Shown: one piece after another, positions 6,568-10,056 of the stretch
Position numbering within the stretch: position 1 is the stretch's first letter
How the letters are laid out: each line of letters begins with the position of its first letter
Assembly: GCA_900543275.1 (NCBI GenBank)
Contig: UQQL01000069.1
Span: 1 to 10,056, forward strand
Direction: 5' to 3'
DNA from: an uncultured Collinsella sp.
GTDB taxonomy: Bacteria; Actinomycetota; Coriobacteriia; Coriobacteriales; Coriobacteriaceae
Length of the DNA: 10,056 nucleotides
Translations under genes and position numbers: made by a program
The notes under the pieces: model-generated
The model's database searches: none
What the model was told of the DNA's origin: nothing
The model's input: the letters and a program-made list of their open reading frames with translations, nothing else

Positions 6568-7128
6568 ATGTCCAACAGCGTTCAGCGTATGGCCAAGGCG
6601 GGCGAGACTGTAAGGAAGCTTGGCTTTTGCATGGCGGTCGTTTTTGCGGGAATGCTCGTCGCTTTTGCCGCGTTGGCTGTTTACGTGATCTGGTATGCGG
6701 TTGCAAACGTTGTTTCTGTCGATTCTTTCGGTGTCGTGACGCTTCTCGATGGCGGGAGCATCGTTATCCCAAGCGGGCTGTGCCTGGCACTCGTCGTGGG
6801 TGTTTCGCTTGTCGTTCTGTGCGGAATCAGCCATAACATCTCTCGGGGCGTCTCGCCCTTTACCAAGGCGCATGTGCGGCTTATCCGTGTTCTTGCACTT
6901 GCCTTTGCTGTTAACGCCGTGGTTTCGTTTGTTGGTGCCTATGAATCGGTCAATCTCACCATTGGCGGACTGGAGCTTTACATCGTGCCTCATTCCTTCG
7001 TTATTGAGATTTGCCAAGGCGCTACCTTTGATGCGGGGTCGTTTATCGGCGCAGTTGTCTGCTTGTTTATCTCGGCGATCTGGAGTTATGCCTCGCTGCT
7101 CCAAGAGCAGTCTGACGAGCTTGTGTAG
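6568..7128 (+). CDS. DUF2975 family membrane protein, 186 aa
   Basis: This is an integral membrane protein of unknown function with four predicted membrane segments, at about residues 20-44, 68-88, 104-124 and 157-177. The cytoplasmic-side stretch SRGVSPFTKAHVRLIRVLA (92-110) fits the conserved segment of DUF2975. I chose the ATG at 6568 because GAGGG is 7 nt upstream and the first hydrophobic segment then lies where the family has it. The in-frame ATG at 6469 would translate through the operator-like dyad. The HTH gene starts 8 nt after the stop. DUF2975 proteins are commonly encoded beside small YozG-like HTH proteins, so the pair probably works together, for example with the membrane protein sensing or sequestering the regulator; that is inference. 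The neighbouring ABC exporter raises the possibility of a role in antimicrobial response. Confidence 0.85.
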   Translation: MSNSVQRMAKAGETVRKLGFCMAVVFAGMLVAFAALAVYVIWYAVANVVSVDSFGVVTLLDGGSIVIPSGLCLALVVGVSLVVLCGISHNISRGVSPFTKAHVRLIRVLALAFAVNAVVSFVGAYESVNLTIGGLELYIVPHSFVIEICQGATFDAGSFIGAVVCLFISAIWSYASLLQEQSDELV

Positions 7129-7136
7129 GAGGAAGC

Positions 7137-7466
7137 ATGAGCTATCTCATCATTGAGCTTGAGACACAGCTGCTTAAGACCGGAAAGACCAGCGCTGATC
7201 TGATTCGTGCCACGGGGCATACTCCGGCTAATATTTCAAAGCTTAGAAACGGAAAAATTAAAGCTATTCGCCTTAAGACGCTTCTCGATATCTGCGATGA
7301 ACTTGATTGTCAACCGGGAGATATTATTCGGCGCGTGAGCGAGAAAGAGCTTGAGGAGCTTATTGTCGAACGCGCAAAAAATGTCGTGAGGCAGATGCGG
7401 GATGGCGGAGGCAACGAGGCGTCACTTCCGACATCAGTCTTCGCTGTCGATTTGAGCGACGAGTAG
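7137..7466 (+). CDS. YozG-like HTH transcriptional regulator (Cro/CI family), 109 aa
   Basis: Residues 1-68 form a compact Cro/CI-type helix-turn-helix: the recognition region is GHTPANISKLRNGKIKAIRL (27-46). It is followed by LKTLLDICDELDCQPGDII (46-64), whose CQPGDII ending is the hallmark of YozG-type proteins. Those proteins are usually about 70 residues; this one carries an extra charged C-terminal tail of roughly 40 residues (SEKELEELIVERAKNVVRQM and beyond), probably a helix. AGGAGG is 4-5 nt upstream of the ATG at 7137, and the gene starts 8 nt after the DUF2975 stop, so translation is likely coupled. It is a good candidate for the factor that binds the shared dyads at 6514-6547 and 7558-7593; no direct evidence is available here. 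Confidence 0.9.
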   Translation: MSYLIIELETQLLKTGKTSADLIRATGHTPANISKLRNGKIKAIRLKTLLDICDELDCQPGDIIRRVSEKELEELIVERAKNVVRQMRDGGGNEASLPTSVFAVDLSDE

Positions 7467-7501
7467 CTTAAGGCAAACAACTAAAACGAAATATCAGCGT
7501 G

Positions 7502-7535
7502 AAGGGACCCGTGTCTAACACGGGTTCTTTCTTTT
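7502..7535 (+). terminator. Intrinsic terminator of the DUF2975/HTH operon
   Basis: ACCCGTGT (7507-7514) pairs perfectly with ACACGGGT (7518-7525) around a 3-nt loop. The stem can lengthen outward to 7502/7530 through further pairs, including G-U. The right arm is followed by TTCTTTCTTTT (7525-7535). It lies 36 nt after the HTH stop codon and separates this operon from the ABC genes. Confidence 0.9.
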
Positions 7536-7543
7536 AGATTATC

Positions 7544-7572
7544 TTGACAAATATGAGTTATCGAAAAACAAT
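7544..7572 (+). promoter_or_regulatory. Candidate promoter of the ABC exporter operon
   Basis: A perfect -35 box TTGACA (7544-7549) is followed after 17 bp by AACAAT (7567-7572), a 4-of-6 match to TATAAT. The left half-site TATCG (7559-7563) of the operator-like dyad lies between the two boxes, so a bound protein would block polymerase. The short distance from the upstream terminator (7535) means this promoter drives the operon independently. Confidence 0.5.
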
Positions 7573-7593
7573 AACAACTATGGAAAACGATAA
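7558..7593. promoter_or_regulatory. Operator-like dyad upstream of the ABC exporter operon
   Basis: TTATCG (7558-7563) and CGATAA (7588-7593) form a 6-bp inverted repeat. Its inner five bases have the same 24-nt gap as in the dyad at 6514-6547. Over 34 aligned positions the two elements share 20 bases, including AACGATA in both right arms. It ends 18 nt before the ATG at 7611. A further AACGATA occurs at 7605-7611, overlapping the start codon. Confidence 0.55.
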
Positions 7594-7610
7594 AGTAAAG
7601 AAGGAACGAT

Positions 7611-8372
7611 ATGAGCGGTTTTGCTATCAAGCGGAACGGGAGGCCAATGAACGCATCGACGATAAGGCTATCAAGGGTGTCAAAGCGCTATGGGAGGCGC
7701 CGCGTTTTGCATGACGTTTCCTTCGAGGTGGATCAGTCTGAGCTTTGCGCCCTTGTTGGTGCAAACGGGGCGGGCAAAAGCACGCTTATTAAAATAGTGC
7801 TGGGCCTCTGTGAGCCATCGTCGGGGAGCGTGGAGCTCTTTGGAGGCAAGTCGAAAAAAGAGCTGAGCTTGATGCGGACGCGTGTCGGCTATGTGCCAGA
7901 TTCCTGCGGAGCATACCAATCTCTCAGTGCGGCTGAGAATCTTCGGATCCGATGTGCGGAATGGGGGCTCGATGAGAAACGTGAGGTTCCTCGCGTCTTG
8001 GGCCTGGTCGGGCTGGACGTCGATGAGAAAAAGAGCGTGAGCAGTTTTTCTCTGGGAATGAAACGGCGACTGGATATAGCTACGGCTTTATTGGGCGACA
8101 CCGACGTACTAATTTTCGATGAGCCGGCAAATGGATTGGATCCGTTGGGCATCGAGAGTATATGGGCCCTTATCGGTCGATTGAATCGGGAGCAGGGCAA
8201 AACCATGCTTATCTCTAGCCACGACTTGGATGAGCTGGCATCGGTTGCAACAAGCTGCCTGTTTCTTCATGACGGTGAAATGCTAAAAAAGGAATCGATG
8301 GACGTCATAAGGGATGAGGCGTCGTCCCTAAAAGAGTATTACAGGCGCTTGATGAAGGCGGTCTCGCTATGA
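7611..8372 (+). CDS. ABC-2 type exporter ATP-binding protein (BcrA/LanF-like), 253 aa
   Basis: This is the cytosolic ATPase subunit of an ABC exporter. Walker A is GANGAGKST (50-58), the signature is FSLGMKRRL (146-154), Walker B is VLIFDEP (166-172) with catalytic Glu171, followed by the D-loop GLDP, and His204 is the switch histidine in SSHDLDE. The SLGM form of the signature is usual in the bacitracin-resistance and lantibiotic-immunity group rather than the canonical LSGGQ. The start at 7611 has AAGAAGGA 5 nt upstream. An alternative ATG at 7647 has GGAGG only 3 nt away and would remove 12 residues that are not part of the fold, so the N-terminus is slightly uncertain. The stop overlaps the next start as ATGA. 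It probably powers export of a peptide antibiotic or other amphiphile, by family analogy only. Confidence 0.93.
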   Translation: MSGFAIKRNGRPMNASTIRLSRVSKRYGRRRVLHDVSFEVDQSELCALVGANGAGKSTLIKIVLGLCEPSSGSVELFGGKSKKELSLMRTRVGYVPDSCGAYQSLSAAENLRIRCAEWGLDEKREVPRVLGLVGLDVDEKKSVSSFSLGMKRRLDIATALLGDTDVLIFDEPANGLDPLGIESIWALIGRLNREQGKTMLISSHDLDELASVATSCLFLHDGEMLKKESMDVIRDEASSLKEYYRRLMKAVSL

Positions 8373-9193
8373 AGCGGGCGATCCATCCCATAAAGGCAGA
8401 TATGATGCGTTTGCACAGGATATTTCCGGCGAAGTTTGGTCTTGCGCTTATGTTGGCGTTCGGCCTTCTCTTCGGCATCTTTCTAAAAAACGGAACAACG
8501 TTGCTCGCCTTTGGCTATGGCGTTTGTGGGGAGGATATTGGTTTCCTCTGGAATGCAATCGATCCTTCTGCGCCTGATGAGTCCCTTGCGCGCAGCGCTT
8601 TTGCCGGTACATCCCTGTTCGTTCCACTCATCGTTTGTTTGGTGCTTTTACAGGAGCATGGCTATAAAGAGGGGCACCGAATTTCTTCGGCAAGAGGTCT
8701 CAACCGCTTTTATGGGGCTCTAGCCCATGCATTTTCGTCTGCTTTAATAATTGGCGCAGCGTATAGCGCGCTTTGCCTTCTTCTTTTTGCAATAGCCATA
8801 ATACGTGGTGGGCAAAGCTGTGCGCACGACATACTGGCTGCATTTTTGCCTGCGATGATAATCAACGCCGTATTGGTGATATCAGTTGCGTTGGAGACGG
8901 TGACCATCTATCGGATTACAAGCAGCGCTGTATTGAGCGGGGCTGTGGTAATAATCGGATTTGTCATGAGCTTGACGCTCTACGGAACTTACCTTCAGAC
9001 GCCCATACCGTCCTTGCGATGGATTTTCTTTCTTCCGGGGCCGTACCTTGGAGTCGGATGTGCCCTTGGGTATAGCGATATGGGGCAGCTGACGCTTCTG
9101 GGGTATGGCGTGGCAGCCAGCTGTCTATCGGTATTGATTTACGCTCTCGTGAGCTTTTGCGCTGGGGGTGTGCTCAATGGCTCGTCAGATTAA
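8369..9193 (+). CDS. ABC-2 type exporter permease 1, 274 aa
   Basis: This is an integral membrane subunit with about six predicted segments (near residues 22-39, 78-95, 122-145, 157-180, 186-206 and 243-266). A large extracytoplasmic-type loop follows the first segment, as in LanE/LanG and BcrB-type permeases. The loop KEGHRISSARGLNRFYGALAHA (100-121) matches the ABC-2 coupling region and has a counterpart in permease 2. Its ATG lies in the ATGA overlap with the ATPase stop, so translation is coupled. No signature identifies the substrate. The size and the two-permease arrangement fit LanFEG-type immunity transporters. No lantibiotic precursor or modification gene is in the window. Confidence 0.85.
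   Translation: MKRAIHPIKADMMRLHRIFPAKFGLALMLAFGLLFGIFLKNGTTLLAFGYGVCGEDIGFLWNAIDPSAPDESLARSAFAGTSLFVPLIVCLVLLQEHGYKEGHRISSARGLNRFYGALAHAFSSALIIGAAYSALCLLLFAIAIIRGGQSCAHDILAAFLPAMIINAVLVISVALETVTIYRITSSAVLSGAVVIIGFVMSLTLYGTYLQTPIPSLRWIFFLPGPYLGVGCALGYSDMGQLTLLGYGVAASCLSVLIYALVSFCAGGVLNGSSD
9164..9170 (+). promoter_or_regulatory. Ribosome binding site deciding the permease 2 start
   Basis: GGGGGTG lies 6 nt before the ATG at 9177, inside the end of permease 1. An in-frame GTG at 9168 is part of this site and is therefore a less likely start. Confidence 0.5.
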
Positions 9194-9995
9194 AAGACTT
9201 CTCCAGTCAGAATTGAAGCATGTGAGCAAATGGGTGTACGCCTTAATCCTGGTAATTTATGCGTGCATGGTGGTATTGCAGCTTAATTCTTTCCCGATGT
9301 GGTTCTGTAGCCTCCGTGAGAACAGCTTCTTGGGCTTTTTCCCAGACCCGACGCTTCGGCTATCGGCGGAGGATGTCGTTCTATTTGGTAATGCAGAGGT
9401 TTTTCGCGGTCTGCTGTTCAACGTAGCCCCGTTGGCTCATGCATTGTTCTTTCCGTTCATCGCGGCTTGCATTGCGCCGCGCTTTGTCAGTTCGGGCTTT
9501 GTCGAGGAACCGTGGGGGTTGTCGGAGGCTCGGGGAGGGAAGCGTGTGTGCGCTATCGTTGCGCGAGCGATGCTGTCTTCTTTCGCCCTTTTGGGCGCGT
9601 TTATCCTGACGAGTGTCGTTTTGTACTGTCTTAACTGCGCAATCGTTTCGGATGCTCAGCAGTATTTCAACCTGCATGTATTTTGCTATCGACTTGTTCT
9701 TGCTGCCGCTGCCTGCCTTGCATACGTGGTTTCTTGCGTAATCGTTGTTTCCTATTTTGGGTCCGGCTTCGGTCCGATTGGCATGCTGTTGCTTGTCAAC
9801 GTCGTAGCGATCTACATACAGATCGGGGCCAATTCCATGCTTCCGCTTCCAGCCTCGATGCTCATGTGGATTTGCGGCATGACCCCGTTGGGGAATGGTC
9901 AATGCATCTCGATTTTAATTGACTGCCTCATAAACGTAGCAAGCGTTTTTATCATTTGCTTTACTGTCGACCGATTGCGGTCGAGATTTCTCTGA
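9177..9995 (+). CDS. ABC-2 type exporter permease 2, 272 aa
   Basis: This is the second membrane subunit, with about six predicted segments (near residues 19-37, 82-101, 132-154, 169-193, 198-217 and 245-264) and a long loop between the first two. EEPWGLSEARGGKRVCAIVARA (110-131) is equivalent to residues 100-121 of permease 1: both have ARG, a basic residue two or three positions on, and an A-A ending in the same place before a membrane segment. The two permeases are therefore probably diverged duplicates forming a heterodimer. I chose the ATG at 9177 over the GTG at 9168 on ribosome-site spacing. It overlaps permease 1 by 17 nt. The gene ends 39 nt before adapter sequence, so whether a further operon gene follows cannot be seen. 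Confidence 0.85.
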   Translation: MARQIKRLLQSELKHVSKWVYALILVIYACMVVLQLNSFPMWFCSLRENSFLGFFPDPTLRLSAEDVVLFGNAEVFRGLLFNVAPLAHALFFPFIAACIAPRFVSSGFVEEPWGLSEARGGKRVCAIVARAMLSSFALLGAFILTSVVLYCLNCAIVSDAQQYFNLHVFCYRLVLAAAACLAYVVSCVIVVSYFGSGFGPIGMLLLVNVVAIYIQIGANSMLPLPASMLMWICGMTPLGNGQCISILIDCLINVASVFIICFTVDRLRSRFL

Positions 9996-10034
9996 TTGTT
10001 TGTGAGGGATAATCATACCGAGCATATCAAATAC

Positions 10035-10056
10035 CTGTCTCTTATACACATCTCCG
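10035..10056 (+). other. Nextera / Tn5 mosaic-end sequencing adapter (contamination)
   Basis: CTGTCTCTTATACACATCT (10035-10053) is the exact reverse complement of the 19-bp hyperactive Tn5 mosaic end. The next three bases, CCG, are the start of the Nextera read-2 adapter arm. This is library adapter left on a contig end, not genomic DNA. Authentic sequence stops at 10034; bases 9996-10034 hold no recognisable feature. Confidence 0.97.

Noticed and set aside
10035..10056. The terminal sequence as an insertion sequence or Tn5 transposon end
   Set aside because: It is the engineered 19-bp mosaic end followed by adapter bases, located exactly at the contig terminus, which is the pattern of library adapter.

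Overview
The window is most likely chromosomal DNA of a high-GC Gram-positive gut bacterium of the class Coriobacteriia, with a Collinsella-like organism as my best guess. This rests on the G+C-rich codon use of the left two thirds, strong AAAGGA/AGGAGG ribosome binding sites, a type I methionine aminopeptidase with an N-terminal SEC-C zinc motif, and a DUF2975/YozG-type pair. The assignment is inference; there is no rRNA or other marker gene. The last 22 bases are not biological: they are a Nextera (Tn5 mosaic end) sequencing adapter, so this is the right-hand end of a contig that was not adapter-trimmed.

Layout: 56-2841 holds three genes on the minus strand. In transcription order they are a radical SAM Fe-S protein, methionine aminopeptidase (map, ending in a strong intrinsic terminator at 1069-1112), and a D-2-hydroxyacid dehydrogenase. 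The dehydrogenase has a palindrome in its leader. From about 3067 everything is on the plus strand. First is a lone alpha/beta hydrolase. Next is a signalling pair, 4076-6337: a 626-residue protein with a Cys-containing N-terminal module, a degenerate GGDEF domain, a receiver and an HD-GYP phosphodiesterase, followed by a stand-alone HPt phosphotransfer protein. The two probably form a phosphorelay controlling c-di-GMP breakdown.

The 6338-6567 gap contains a large 18-bp-arm palindrome with an extra third arm. Beyond it the base composition becomes more A+T-rich and codon use looser. There follow a DUF2975 membrane protein with a YozG-like HTH regulator (closed by an intrinsic terminator at 7502-7535), and then a three-gene ABC-2 exporter operon (ATPase plus two overlapping, related six-TM permeases) resembling BcrAB/LanFEG peptide-antibiotic resistance transporters. 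The right-hand end of that operon runs to the contig end.

The most interesting signal is a 34-bp operator-like element, TATCG-N24-CGATA, found twice: just upstream of the DUF2975/HTH operon and just upstream of the ABC operon. In each case it ends 18-20 bp before the start codon. This suggests that the two units form one regulon, perhaps controlled by the YozG-like protein. The second point of interest is the signalling protein, whose GGDEF motif is broken while the RxxD inhibitory site just before it is intact; this points to a c-di-GMP-sensing rather than synthesising domain.
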